A DNA stretch of 48,422 nt, from NCBI GenBank assembly GCA_937891895.1, contig CALATN010000216.1, positions 1-48,422 on the forward strand, written 5' to 3'. A program made the position numbers and the translations under genes. Numbering within the stretch: position 1 is the first letter of the stretch; every line of letters begins with the position of its first letter. This DNA is from an uncultured Clostridia bacterium. GTDB taxonomy: Bacteria; Bacillota; Clostridia; Oscillospirales; Ruminococcaceae. Of this stretch, positions 39,714-48,345 are shown piece after piece. The notes under the pieces are model-generated. The model was not told the origin of the DNA. It worked only from the letters and a program-made list of their open reading frames with translations, and ran no database searches.

Positions 39714-40490
39714 TTATATGTTTGTTACAGCTTCTTTCATCGTCTTTACATACTCTCCCACAACCTCAGCAGAGCTTTTACCATACTTCTCAATCAGCTT
39801 GATAATTGCCGAACCGACGATTGCGCCATCTGAAACAGCCGCCATTTTCTTTGCCTGTTCGGGAGTGGAAATGCCGAAACCAATTGCACAGGGGATATCC
39901 GTATTTTCACGGACAACCTTTACAATAGAAGCAAGGTCGGTTGTGATTTCGCTTCTTGTTCCTGTTACACCGAGGCTTGAAACGATGTAGAGAAAGCCTT
40001 CCGCTTCTCTTGCAATCATTGCAATACGTTCATTTGATGTGGGGGCAATCAGCGAAATAAGGTCAACACCGTATTTTCTGCAAATCGGCTGAAATTCGTT
40101 CTTTTCCTCAAAGGGCAGGTCTGGAAGAATAATTCCGTCAATTCCGATTTCGGCACAGGTTGAAATAAATTTTTCAGAACCATAAGAAAAAACGACATTT
40201 GCGTATGTCATAAATACAAGCGGAATAGCTATATCCTTTCTCAGTCCACGCACAAAATCAAATATTTTATCTGTTGTTACACCGCTTGCAAGGGCACGGA
40301 TATTCGCTCCCTGAATTACAGGACCTTCCGCTGTCGGGTCTGAAAACGGGATTCCGAGTTCAATTAAATCCGCACCGTTTTTCACCGCTTCACGGACGAT
40401 TTTTCCTGTCGTTTCAAGGTCAGGGTCTCCGCAGGTTATAAACGGAATGAACGCCTTGCCGTTTTCAAATGCCTTTCTGATGTTACTCAT
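39714..40490 (-). CDS. trpA: Tryptophan synthase alpha chain
   Basis: 258 aa from the ATG at 40490, which overlaps the trpB stop by 8 bases; GAGG lies upstream. It cleaves indole-3-glycerol phosphate to indole and glyceraldehyde 3-phosphate, passing indole to TrpB. Family segments are present: FITCGDPD with the catalytic Glu in LIELGIPFSDPTAEGPVIQ, DGIILPDLP with the catalytic Asp, SLGVTGTR, and GFGISTPEQ. Last gene of the operon. Confidence 0.97.
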   Translation of the reverse strand: MSNIRKAFENGKAFIPFITCGDPDLETTGKIVREAVKNGADLIELGIPFSDPTAEGPVIQGANIRALASGVTTDKIFDFVRGLRKDIAIPLVFMTYANVVFSYGSEKFISTCAEIGIDGIILPDLPFEEKNEFQPICRKYGVDLISLIAPTSNERIAMIAREAEGFLYIVSSLGVTGTRSEITTDLASIVKVVRENTDIPCAIGFGISTPEQAKKMAAVSDGAIVGSAIIKLIEKYGKSSAEVVGEYVKTMKEAVTNI

Positions 40491-41667
40491 AAATATCCTC
40501 CCCTCTGTAGCGTGCAATCGCTGCACAGTCCTTATCACCTCTGCCCGAAACGGTGATTACTATAATTTTATCCTTATCCATTGTGGGTGCAAGCTTCATT
40601 GCATAAGCAACAGCATGGGCAGACTCAATGGCTGGAATAATACCCTCAGTCTTAGATAAAAATTCAAAGGCCTCAACCGCTTCTTCATCGGTTACAGGAA
40701 CATACTCCGCTCTGCCTATGTCGTGAAGATGAGCGTGCTCAGGACCGATACCGGGGTAGTCAAGTCCTGCTGAAATAGAATAAACAGGTGCTATCTGACC
40801 GTATTTATCCTGACAGAAATACGACTTCATTCCGTGGAAAATTCCAAGCCTACCTGTGTTAATTGTTGCCGCAGTTTCAAAGGTGTCAATGCCACGTCCT
40901 GCCGCTTCACAGCCGATAAGACGGACGTTTTCATCTTCAATAAAATGATAAAAGCTGCCCATTGCATTTGAGCCGCCGCCCACACAGGCAATTACCGTGT
41001 CGGGAAGTCTGCCTTCCTTTTCAAGAATCTGCGACTTGATTTCTTTTGAGATAACCGCCTGAAAATCGCGGACAATGGTAGGAAACGGGTGCGGACCCAT
41101 AACTGAGCCTAAACAATAATGTGTATCATCAATTCTTGAAGTCCACTCACGCATTGCCTCAGAAACAGCGTCTTTAAGTGTAGCTGTGCCGCTTGTCACA
41201 GGGATAACTTCAGCACCGAGAAGCTTCATTCTGTATACATTCAAAGCTTGACGCTTGGTGTCCTCCTCGCCCATAAAAACAACACATTCCATATTCATTA
41301 GTGCGGCGGCGGTGGCTGTTGCAACACCGTGCTGGCCTGCACCCGTTTCAGCAATAAGTCTTGTCTTGCCCATTTTCTTTGCAAGAAGAGCCTGACCGAG
41401 AACGTTGTTTATCTTATGGGAGCCTGTGTGGTTCAAGTCCTCACGTTTCAGATAAATTTTTGCACCGCCAAGTGCCTTCGTCAGCTTCTCCGCATAGTAA
41501 AGCCGTGAGGGGCGGTTAGCATATTCGTTAAATAAATCGGTAAGCTCACGATTGAACTCAGGGTCGTTTTTATAGTGATTATATGCCTTTTCAAGCTCAA
41601 TTACCGCATTCATAAGTGTTTCGGGGATATATTGTCCACCGTGAACACCAAATCTACCGTTAGTCAT
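40483..41667 (-). CDS. trpB: Tryptophan synthase beta chain
   Basis: 394 aa, start behind AAAGGACT. It joins indole with serine using pyridoxal phosphate. The cofactor Lys is in REDLNHTGSHKINNVLGQAL (HTGSHKIN), the phosphate loop is CVGGGSNAMG, and GRGDKDCAAI lies near the end. Length and start (TNGRFGVHGGQYIPETL) are those of the standard TrpB1. Confidence 0.97.
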   Translation of the reverse strand: MTNGRFGVHGGQYIPETLMNAVIELEKAYNHYKNDPEFNRELTDLFNEYANRPSRLYYAEKLTKALGGAKIYLKREDLNHTGSHKINNVLGQALLAKKMGKTRLIAETGAGQHGVATATAAALMNMECVVFMGEEDTKRQALNVYRMKLLGAEVIPVTSGTATLKDAVSEAMREWTSRIDDTHYCLGSVMGPHPFPTIVRDFQAVISKEIKSQILEKEGRLPDTVIACVGGGSNAMGSFYHFIEDENVRLIGCEAAGRGIDTFETAATINTGRLGIFHGMKSYFCQDKYGQIAPVYSISAGLDYPGIGPEHAHLHDIGRAEYVPVTDEEAVEAFEFLSKTEGIIPAIESAHAVAYAMKLAPTMDKDKIIVITVSGRGDKDCAAIARYRGEDIYE

Positions 41668-41670
41668 AAT

Positions 41671-42270
41671 TCAGTCCTTTCTGACAGCATTAACAAAGGC
41701 TGTCATTTTTATTTTATCTTTAAATCCATCTGTTTCAAGGGAGGAGCTTACATCAACAGCAAATGATTTAAGCTGTTTTACTGCTGTTTCCACGTTTTCG
41801 GGGGTAAGTCCCCCTGCAAGAAAATACGGTCTTGCAATATCTTTCAAAAGCGAGTGGTCAAAAACTTTTCCCGTACCGCCGCCCGAATCAAGCAGAACAT
41901 AATCTGCGGAGGAATTGTTTGCGCTGACAATATCAGCCTCACTTTCAATCCGAAAAGCTTTGATTACAGGGCAGTCAATTACCCTCCGCAAACCGGTGAT
42001 ATATTTTTCACTCTCATTACCGTGAAGCTGAACAATGTCAATGATTTTACGTTTTATCAAATCTGCAATTACCTCAATTTTTTCGTCAACGAAAACTCCC
42101 ACAGGTGTAATTCTGTCATCAAGATGTTCTCTCAGAACTTCAGCCTTTTCGGGAGAAATATACCGTCTGCTTTTCGGCGCAAAAACAAAGCCGATATATT
42201 CGGGCAGCAACTCATTCACATACTCAATATCACAGGGACGTGTAAGACCGCAAAGCTTGATTTTTGTCAT
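41671..42270 (-). CDS. trpF: Phosphoribosylanthranilate isomerase
   Basis: 199 aa, ATGA overlap with the trpC stop. It isomerises phosphoribosylanthranilate to CdRP. Catalytic Cys in KLCGLTRP at 6-9 and Asp in LDSGGGTGKVFDH; the end AVDVSSSLETDGFKDKIKM is the phosphate-binding part of this TIM barrel. Confidence 0.96.
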   Translation of the reverse strand: MTKIKLCGLTRPCDIEYVNELLPEYIGFVFAPKSRRYISPEKAEVLREHLDDRITPVGVFVDEKIEVIADLIKRKIIDIVQLHGNESEKYITGLRRVIDCPVIKAFRIESEADIVSANNSSADYVLLDSGGGTGKVFDHSLLKDIARPYFLAGGLTPENVETAVKQLKSFAVDVSSSLETDGFKDKIKMTAFVNAVRKD

Positions 42271-43046
42271 ACGCCACGAAGCTCCGAAAGCTTTGCTTTC
42301 TTATTTTCTGCACGCATAAGTGTTTCACCGATAAGCACAGCGTCCGCACCGATTTCACGCAATTTCTGCACATCCTCTGCTGCCTGTACACCGCTTTCCG
42401 ACACAAAGATTATATTCTTCGGCACGAGCTCTCTCATACGTCTGCTATTATCCGTATCAACGGAAAAATCTTTGAGATTTCGGTTATTTACCCCGATGAT
42501 CCTTGCACCCGAATTTACTGCAAACTTAACCTCGCTTTCGTCGTGCGCTTCAACAAGTGCAGAAATCCCGAGCCTGTCGCATATTCCGATATATTCCCTG
42601 ATTTGCTCTGCCGAAAGAATGGAGCAAATCAGAAGTACAGCCTTTGCTCCGAGTAATATTGCCTCGTAAATCTGATAATCGCTGACAGTAAAATCTTTTC
42701 GCAGACAAGGAACTGAAACAGCCGCCGCAATCTCTTTCAGATAATTGTCACTGCCGAGAAACCATTTCGGCTCGGTTAACACGGAAATGCAGTCTGCACC
42801 TGCCTTTTCGTATTCCTTTGCAATTTCAAGATAGGGAAAATCCTCTGCAATAATACCCTTTGAGGGAGAAGCCTTTTTGCACTCGCAGATAAAGGAAATA
42901 TCAGGCTTGCGGAGTGCTTTTTCAAACTCAAAGTCACCTTTCGGGAGAGCAAATGCACAGCTTTTTATTTCATCAAGCGAAACGCTCTTTTTTGCCGCTT
43001 TTACACGTTCAAAAGCGTGTTCGGCAAGCTTATCAAGTATTGTCAT
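42267..43046 (-). CDS. trpC: Indole-3-glycerol-phosphate synthase
   Basis: 259 aa, start behind GAGGTG. It converts CdRP to indole-3-glycerol phosphate. FICECKKASPSKG holds the catalytic Lys and Glu region, followed by ISVLTEPKWFLG, CLRKDFTVSDYQIYEA, EAHDESE, GVNNRNLKDFSVD and SESGV. Confidence 0.97.
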   Translation of the reverse strand: MTILDKLAEHAFERVKAAKKSVSLDEIKSCAFALPKGDFEFEKALRKPDISFICECKKASPSKGIIAEDFPYLEIAKEYEKAGADCISVLTEPKWFLGSDNYLKEIAAAVSVPCLRKDFTVSDYQIYEAILLGAKAVLLICSILSAEQIREYIGICDRLGISALVEAHDESEVKFAVNSGARIIGVNNRNLKDFSVDTDNSRRMRELVPKNIIFVSESGVQAAEDVQKLREIGADAVLIGETLMRAENKKAKLSELRGV

Positions 43047-43054
43047 AATTCACC

Positions 43055-44071
43055 TCACGAATTTGAAAGCTCTATCAGCATTTCAAGAGTTTCCATTGCC
43101 TTTCCGCTGTCGATAATCTCTTCGGCAAGCTTTATTCCGTCAGCAATCGTTTCAGCCTTTTCGCCTATGCAAAGTGCCGCACCTGCATTCAGCAGAACAG
43201 CGTTTCTTCTGTGTCCCTTTTCGCCACTGAGTATACTGCGTGTGATTTCCGCATTTTCAGCAGGCTTGCCGCCCCGCAAATCCTCACGGGTACAGCGTTC
43301 AAATCCGAACTGTTCGGGAGTGATTTCATAAGTCCTGAACCAGCCGTCCTTGAACTCGGAAACAGTTGTGGGGGCGCAAAGCGAGATTTCATCAAGCTTA
43401 TCCTGACCGTAAACAACCATACCCTTTTTCACACCAAGCTTCATAAGTACCTGTGCAAGCGGCTCAACAAGCGACGGGTCATAAACTCCAAGAAGCTGTC
43501 TTTGAGGACTTGCAGGGTTTGTAAGGGGACCTAAAATGTTGAACACCGTGCGGATACCAAGCTCCTTTCTGATGCCGCCCACATACTTCATTGAGGTGTG
43601 GTATTTCTGTGCAAAAAAGAAGCAGAAACCCACCTTTTCAAGCAATTCAAGACACTTTTCAGGCTCAAGGTTTATGTTGACCCCAAGCGCTTCAAGGCAA
43701 TCCGCTGTTCCGCAGTCGGAGGAAGCCGCACGATTGCCATGCTTTGCAATTCTAAGTCCTGCCGCCGCACAGACAATAGCTGTTGTGGTGGAAATATTGA
43801 AGCTGTGTGCGTTGTCGCCGCCTGTGCCTACAATTTCCATAACATCAAGGTTGTGCGTGAGCTTTGTCGCCTTGTCACGCATAGCCGCCGCACAGCCCGT
43901 TATCTCCTCGATAGTTTCGGCTTTGGTGCTTTTGGTGGAAAGTGCTGCAAGAAATGCCGCATTCTGTGTTGGTGTTGTTTCGCCGCTCATAATTTCGGTA
44001 ATTACCGTGTATGCCTCATCGTATGTCAAGTCCTGCTTATCTACAATTTTTACTATTGCTTCCTTAATCAT
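43055..44071 (-). CDS. trpD: Anthranilate phosphoribosyltransferase
   Basis: 338 aa, ATG next to the trpG stop (TGATATG). It transfers phosphoribose from PRPP to anthranilate. MEIVGTGGDNAHSFNISTTT holds the GTGGD and PRPP loops, then KHGNRAASSDCGTADCLEAL and NILGPLTNPASP. Not fused to trpG, unlike the enterobacterial arrangement. Confidence 0.97.
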   Translation of the reverse strand: MIKEAIVKIVDKQDLTYDEAYTVITEIMSGETTPTQNAAFLAALSTKSTKAETIEEITGCAAAMRDKATKLTHNLDVMEIVGTGGDNAHSFNISTTTAIVCAAAGLRIAKHGNRAASSDCGTADCLEALGVNINLEPEKCLELLEKVGFCFFFAQKYHTSMKYVGGIRKELGIRTVFNILGPLTNPASPQRQLLGVYDPSLVEPLAQVLMKLGVKKGMVVYGQDKLDEISLCAPTTVSEFKDGWFRTYEITPEQFGFERCTREDLRGGKPAENAEITRSILSGEKGHRRNAVLLNAGAALCIGEKAETIADGIKLAEEIIDSGKAMETLEMLIELSNS

Positions 44072-44072
44072 A

Positions 44073-44645
44073 TCAGAAATCTCCTTTCACGAAGTTCAAA
44101 AGCATTTGTCTGCCGTATTCCGTCATTATTGATTCGGGGTGAAACTGCACGCCGAAAATGGGATAATCCTTGTGCTGTACTGCCATAATTTCGCCATCAT
44201 CGGTTACAGCTGTAACTTTAAGGCAGTCAGGCAGGGCTTTGGGATTTGCCGCAAGAGAATGGTATCTTGCCACCTTTATTCTTTCGGGAATGCCGTCGAA
44301 CAACATACATTCCGTATCAAGCTTTATTTCCGATTGTTTGCCGTGCATAAGCTGTTTTGCGTAAGTTACCTCGCCACCGTATGCCGCACATATCGCCTGA
44401 TGTCCAAGACAAACGCCCAATGTCGGCACGCTTCTTGCAAGCGTTTTCGCAATGGTAAGGGTTACTCCTGCATCATCAGGTCTGCCTGGACCCGGAGAGA
44501 GAATTACTTTTTCGGGGTGAAGTCCCCGTATTTCATCTGTACGAAGCTCATCGTTTCTTATCACCTTTATATCTGGCGTAATTTCTCCGATAAGCTGATA
44601 AAGGTTATATGAAAAGCTGTCATAATTATCAATGAGAAGTATCAT
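44073..44645 (-). CDS. trpG: Anthranilate synthase glutamine amidotransferase
   Basis: 190 aa, ATGA overlap with the trpE stop. The class I glutaminase triad is present: Cys in GVCLGHQAI, and His and Glu in VQFHPESI. It delivers ammonia to TrpE; the same subunit might also serve folate synthesis (PabA) since no other is in the window. Confidence 0.96.
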   Translation of the reverse strand: MILLIDNYDSFSYNLYQLIGEITPDIKVIRNDELRTDEIRGLHPEKVILSPGPGRPDDAGVTLTIAKTLARSVPTLGVCLGHQAICAAYGGEVTYAKQLMHGKQSEIKLDTECMLFDGIPERIKVARYHSLAANPKALPDCLKVTAVTDDGEIMAVQHKDYPIFGVQFHPESIMTEYGRQMLLNFVKGDF

Positions 44646-46105
44646 AAATCCGCCTCCTCTGCTATTTTAAGTGCATTAACAACTGCCGCCGCTTTGTTTA
44701 TACATTCCTGATATTCATTTTCGGGAACAGAGTCAGCAACAATTCCCGCACCACTTCTGATGAACACCTTTCCGTTTTTCTTGTAGGCAATCCGTATTGC
44801 AATACAAACGTCGAGATTTCCCGTAAAGTCAATGTATCCGATTGCTCCGCCGTAAATTCCACGCTTGTTGTTTTCAAGCTCTCCGATTAGCTGACAGGCT
44901 CTTATTTTCGGTGCACCCGAAAGCGTTCCTGCGGGGAGCACGGCGCTTACTGCGTCAAGTGCGTCACAGTCCTCACGGATTTCTCCTCTTACGGTTGAGC
45001 CGATGTGCATAACGTGGGAATAACGCTCTATACTGCGGAGCTTCTCAACCTCAACCGTACCGAATTTGCTGATTTTGCCCAAATCGTTTCTGCCTAAATC
45101 CACAAGCATATTATGCTCTGCAAGTTCCTTTTCGTCAGCAAGCAGTTCCGCTTCAAGCGCTTTGTCCTCAGCTTCGGTTTTACCTCTCGGACGCGTTCCT
45201 GCAAGGGGAAAGGTGTGGAGTACGCCGTTTTCCAGCTTGACAAGTGTTTCGGGAGAAGCACCTGCAACCTCCACGTCAGTTCCTGAAAGATAGAACATAT
45301 ACGGTGACGGATTGAGTGTCCGCAGTACACGGTAGGTATTCAACAGGCTCCCCTCAAAGGATGCAGAAAGACGGTTTGACAGGACAATCTGGAAAATATC
45401 ACCCTCATGAATGTGATGCTTTGCCTTTACAACCATATTGCAGAACTGTTCCTTATCAAAAAGCGGTTTAATCTCTCCTGTTAAATGTCCGCACTCGATT
45501 TTCTTATCGCCTGTGCGGATAAGCTCAATAAGCTTTTTCAATTCATAAACCGCTTTATTGTAGTTTGTTTCAATATCATTAAGCGGCATATTCACAATGA
45601 GAATAATTTTCTGACTGACATTGTCAAAGGCAATAACCTTATCAAAAAGCATAAGGTCAACGTCCTTGAAATTCTCGGTATCCTCTGCACTGTTTCGTAC
45701 AGTCGGCTCGGAATATCCGAGATAATCGTATGAAAAATAGCCGACAAGTCCGCCTGTAAAAGAAGGGAGATAATCGAATTTCGGACTTTTATATTCCGAC
45801 ATAAGCTGTCTGATATGTTCATCTGGATTATCAGATTTAAGCCTTACATCACCGATTTTCATATCCTCGCCCTTGCAGGTGATTTCAAGCTTCGGGTCGA
45901 AACCAAGAAACGTGTAGCGTCCCCACTTTTCATTTGCCGCTGCCGATTCAAGCATATAGCAATGGGATGATATATTTTTCAGTTTCTGCATAGCTTCAAT
46001 GGGCGTACAGAAGTCTGAAAGTATTTCACAGCTTACGGGAATGATATTGTATTTTCCACTTGCTGCAACATTTTTTATTTCTTCAATATCGGGTAAAAAT
46101 TTCAT
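44642..46105 (-). CDS. trpE: Anthranilate synthase component I
   Basis: 487 aa from the ATG at 46105 (GGAGGTG 5 bases upstream). A longer open frame reads back into the T-box leader and is not coding. It makes anthranilate from chorismate. Chorismate-binding segments: SNRLSASFEGSLL, YMFYLSGTDVEVAGASPETL, PLAGTRPRG, GRNDLGKI, PAGTLSGAPKIRA and IRSGAGIVADSVPENEY. The N-terminus contains LLESA-type feedback site residues as MLESAAANE. Confidence 0.97.
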   Translation of the reverse strand: MKFLPDIEEIKNVAASGKYNIIPVSCEILSDFCTPIEAMQKLKNISSHCYMLESAAANEKWGRYTFLGFDPKLEITCKGEDMKIGDVRLKSDNPDEHIRQLMSEYKSPKFDYLPSFTGGLVGYFSYDYLGYSEPTVRNSAEDTENFKDVDLMLFDKVIAFDNVSQKIILIVNMPLNDIETNYNKAVYELKKLIELIRTGDKKIECGHLTGEIKPLFDKEQFCNMVVKAKHHIHEGDIFQIVLSNRLSASFEGSLLNTYRVLRTLNPSPYMFYLSGTDVEVAGASPETLVKLENGVLHTFPLAGTRPRGKTEAEDKALEAELLADEKELAEHNMLVDLGRNDLGKISKFGTVEVEKLRSIERYSHVMHIGSTVRGEIREDCDALDAVSAVLPAGTLSGAPKIRACQLIGELENNKRGIYGGAIGYIDFTGNLDVCIAIRIAYKKNGKVFIRSGAGIVADSVPENEYQECINKAAAVVNALKIAEEADL

Positions 46106-46498
46106 AATGCACCTCCGTGTAAAACAAAAAGCTCCTCTGATTCTGTCAGAAGAGCTTTCGCTGTGCACAAACAAAAACGCCCCTGACAGAATTTCATAAA
46201 AATAGAATTCTGCCAAGGACGAATAACTGCAAATATGTATAACTTGCCCGTATCCGCGGTGCCACCTTGATTCACAGGAACGACCCTGTGCGCTTAGCAG
46301 AGTGCCAACACACTCCCGACAACTGACGTATGCCAACACGTCGCAGAATACTCAGCATGGCAAAACCACGCTTTTGACTGCGCCCTCAACGGTCCATTTG
46401 ACAACTTGTTTCTTACCTGACTCTCAGCACCACAGGTTCTCTGTAAAGGCATCATTGCCGTTATCTCCGTCTCAACGGTTTCGAATATTTATTTTTTT
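46106..46498 (-). promoter_or_regulatory. Tryptophan T-box riboswitch leader
   Basis: The T-box sequence AAGGTGGCACCGCGG lies at 46274-46257. A UGG triplet (46396-46394, in CAAATGGACC) stands where the specifier loop is expected and names tryptophan. A terminator stem near the end (46128-46158) completes the switch. Uncharged tRNA-Trp should stabilise the antiterminator and allow trp transcription. Confidence 0.92.
46128..46158 (-). terminator. T-box terminator
   Basis: On the minus strand AAAGCTCTTCTGA and TCAGAGGAGCTTT pair with one mismatch, followed by TTGTTTT, 20 bases before the trpE start. Confidence 0.88.
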
Positions 46499-46500
46499 AC

Positions 46501-46529
46501 AGTATAGCACTTCCAACCTACTTTGTCAA
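46501..46529 (-). promoter_or_regulatory. trp operon promoter
   Basis: TTGACA (46529-46524), 17 bases, TATACT (46506-46501) on the minus strand, directly ahead of the T-box leader. Confidence 0.85.
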
Positions 46530-46749
46530 TAGGTATCTGAAAAAATTTCTATATTATATATTATGCTTTGATTTTTAAAAGGTGAATTCGATTTTCTTAC
46601 ACCTGCACACACAGGCGGAGATAACTCGGCCGCAGTTCGTTACGCACCGTCCCTGATATATTTTCAAAGTTAAGCGTATTAGTCGTTTTAATTGTTATGT
46701 ATGATAGCATATTTCCGCAAATGTTATTGCATAAATAAATGCGCATTTC

Positions 46750-46795
46750 AGCACCGGAAAGGTACAGTAAATCTGTATCGGAACGGTGCTTTTTT
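46750..46795 (+). terminator. Plus-strand terminator in the gap after trp
   Basis: AGCACCG/CGGTGCT outer stem, TACAG/CTGTA inner stem, then TTTTTT. No gene precedes it in 46540-46749, so an unseen short transcript or a lost gene is possible. Confidence 0.65.
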
Positions 46796-46830
46796 ATATG
46801 CTTTGGTTAACACCCTGCAATTTTTTCGGC

Positions 46831-47182
46831 TTATAAAAGTGAGGGAATATTTTTAAGGTTGCCACCAGCCTTATTTTTCACCTTTAAAAGTAGAGAGCAT
46901 TATAAAAATTCTCGCTTATCCGAAGAAAATATACGATATTTTGCCCCGAAGATTGCATTACCAGCTCTGTTTTTTACCTTTAAAAGTGAGAGAAAGTTAT
47001 AAAAAATTGCATTACCCTGCAATTTTTTCGGCGTATAAAAGTAGAGGGATAAATTTAAGGTTGCCACCAGTCCGATTTTTTACCTTTAATAGTAGATGGT
47101 GTTATAAAATCCACAGCTTATCTGAAATTTTATTCAGAACAGTGCATTGACTATGTTATTTTTTCCTGTATATAGTAGAGGA
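46831..47182. repeat. Six iteron-like repeats upstream of a Rep-like gene
   Basis: A motif close to TATAAAAGTAGAGGG, each time preceded by a T-run, recurs near 46831, 46881, 46977, 47032, 47082 and 47166. Two copies are accompanied by AAGGTTGCCACCAG. All are in the same orientation, ending 50 bases before the HTH gene at 47233. The layout resembles iterons of a plasmid origin or a multi-site operator. Confidence 0.7.
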
Positions 47183-47232
47183 CTTACATATCCCGATTAA
47201 CGGGAGAAATAAAACTGAAAGGAATTGATACA

Positions 47233-47571
47233 ATGCCAAAGTTAAAAGCAAAGCGGAACCGATTTGTTTCTATGGACAACGAATTTCTCACAAGAAAGGA
47301 TTTATCGCTGAAAGCCAAAGGACTCCTTGCGTGTATGCTTTGCCTGCCGCCTGACTGGAGATTTTCCATTGAGGAACTCGCCTACATCAACAAGGAGAAC
47401 GAGAGTGCCATTTCCTCTGCGTTACGAGAACTGGAGCAGTTTGATTATCTACGGCGGAGCTATCCAAGGACAGAGGATGGAAAAATTGCAAACGCCGTTT
47501 ACACAATTTGCGATATTCCAATCGTTGAATACGAAACGTTGCACAGCAAAAGTGATGACGCCCTAAATTAG
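47233..47571 (+). CDS. Replication-initiator-like helix-turn-helix protein
   Basis: 112 aa, AAAGGAA 9 bases before the ATG. FVSMDNEFLTRKDLSLKAKG, LLACMLCLPPDWRFSIEELA and ALRELEQFDYLRR form a winged helix of the type found at the N-terminus of clostridial plasmid/ICE RepA-like proteins. It ends shortly after the HTH, shorter than full initiators. The stop codon lies inside the first of a series of hairpins. The upstream repeats are its likely binding sites. Confidence 0.75.
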   Translation: MPKLKAKRNRFVSMDNEFLTRKDLSLKAKGLLACMLCLPPDWRFSIEELAYINKENESAISSALRELEQFDYLRRSYPRTEDGKIANAVYTICDIPIVEYETLHSKSDDALN

Positions 47572-47891
47572 GGCGGTGGTTGCAGATAAAACTCTCGCCC
47601 CGTTTCAGGGCGAGTGCAAGGAGTGACATCATATGATGACTCTGCAAACCACCGTCGCAGATTGCGACAGTGGTTTATGATAAAGGGAACGGTGTTTTAC
47701 AGAGTGCTTTGAAAGTTGTAGACAAATTATCCGCACTTTGATATGCAAAACGAATTTCCGATGGGAGTCCAAATTGGACCCCCATCTCCGAAGCAAAGAA
47801 AATGAAAGGCGTCATCATTTCGATGACCCCAGAAATCCAAATGTCGTGAAATCCGACCTTAGAAAAACTATGAGGTGGCAATTCACCACCT
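47559..47891. other. Train of six hairpins in a gene-free stretch
   Basis: Stems: CGCCCT/AGGGCG at 47559; CTCGCCC/GGGCGAG at 47594; AAACCAC-GTCGCA with TGCGAC-GTGGTTT at 47646; GATGGG-GTCCAA with TTGGAC-CCCATC at 47760; GTCATC/GATGAC at 47811; AGGTGG/CCACCT at 47873. No credible reading frame links them. They may belong to a structured RNA or to a transfer/replication region. Confidence 0.6.
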
Positions 47892-48008
47892 TATTGGCAC
47901 ATCCCCAGAACGGGAAACTGCCATACATCATTTCCTCCGTCTTTACATAACGCAAAAGCGTATGTCGGCAGAAATCTGCTGAAATTTATTTTTATGGAGG
48001 ACACCACA

Positions 48009-48345
48009 ATGAATGAAGAAAAAACACTCACCCGTATCGACTCTGAATACGAAAAAGCTCTTGCCGAACGCAACAAGCTTCAGGCTGAGCTTGACCATCT
48101 GACGAAAAAAAGAAACGCAGGACAAACACAAGCTTGATACGCTGAAAAATCGTTACAAGGAGCAGAAACGCCGCAATCGCAATCATCGCCTTATCGAGCG
48201 TGGCGCAATTCTGGAGAGCTTTATTCCCAATGCCGAGAACTACACCAACGAGCAGATAAAACACATCATCAGGATAGCTTTCGGAAATCTGCCCGGAGGC
48301 TTACAGGGCATACACTTTCCCGAAAGTCTGTGTGATAATTCTTGA
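48009..48345 (+). pseudogene. DUF3847-type mobile-element protein with a frameshift
   Basis: ATG at 48009 behind GGAGG. The first frame reads MNEEKTLTRIDSEYEKALAE, RNKLQAELDHLTKK and then stops after a run of seven A (48105-48111). In the frame reached by dropping one A, KHKLDTLKNRYKEQKRRNRN, HRLIERGAILESFIP and NLPGG follow to a stop at 48345. The joined protein of about 111 aa matches DUF3847 proteins of clostridial conjugative elements. A sequencing error or phase-variable tract is also possible. Confidence 0.65.

Noticed and set aside
43536..44188. Long plus-strand frames opposite trpD and trpG
   Set aside because: Overlapping frames of 196-198 codons mirror highly conserved trp genes; codon bias of the real strand creates them.
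46106..46339. 78-codon extension of trpE upstream
   Set aside because: The frame passes through the T-box and terminator; the ATG at 46105 has GGAGGTG in place.
46831..47182. CRISPR array
   Set aside because: The repeats are short (about 15 bp), degenerate and unevenly spaced (50-96 bp), and no cas gene is near. No other regular repeat-spacer pattern was seen in the window.
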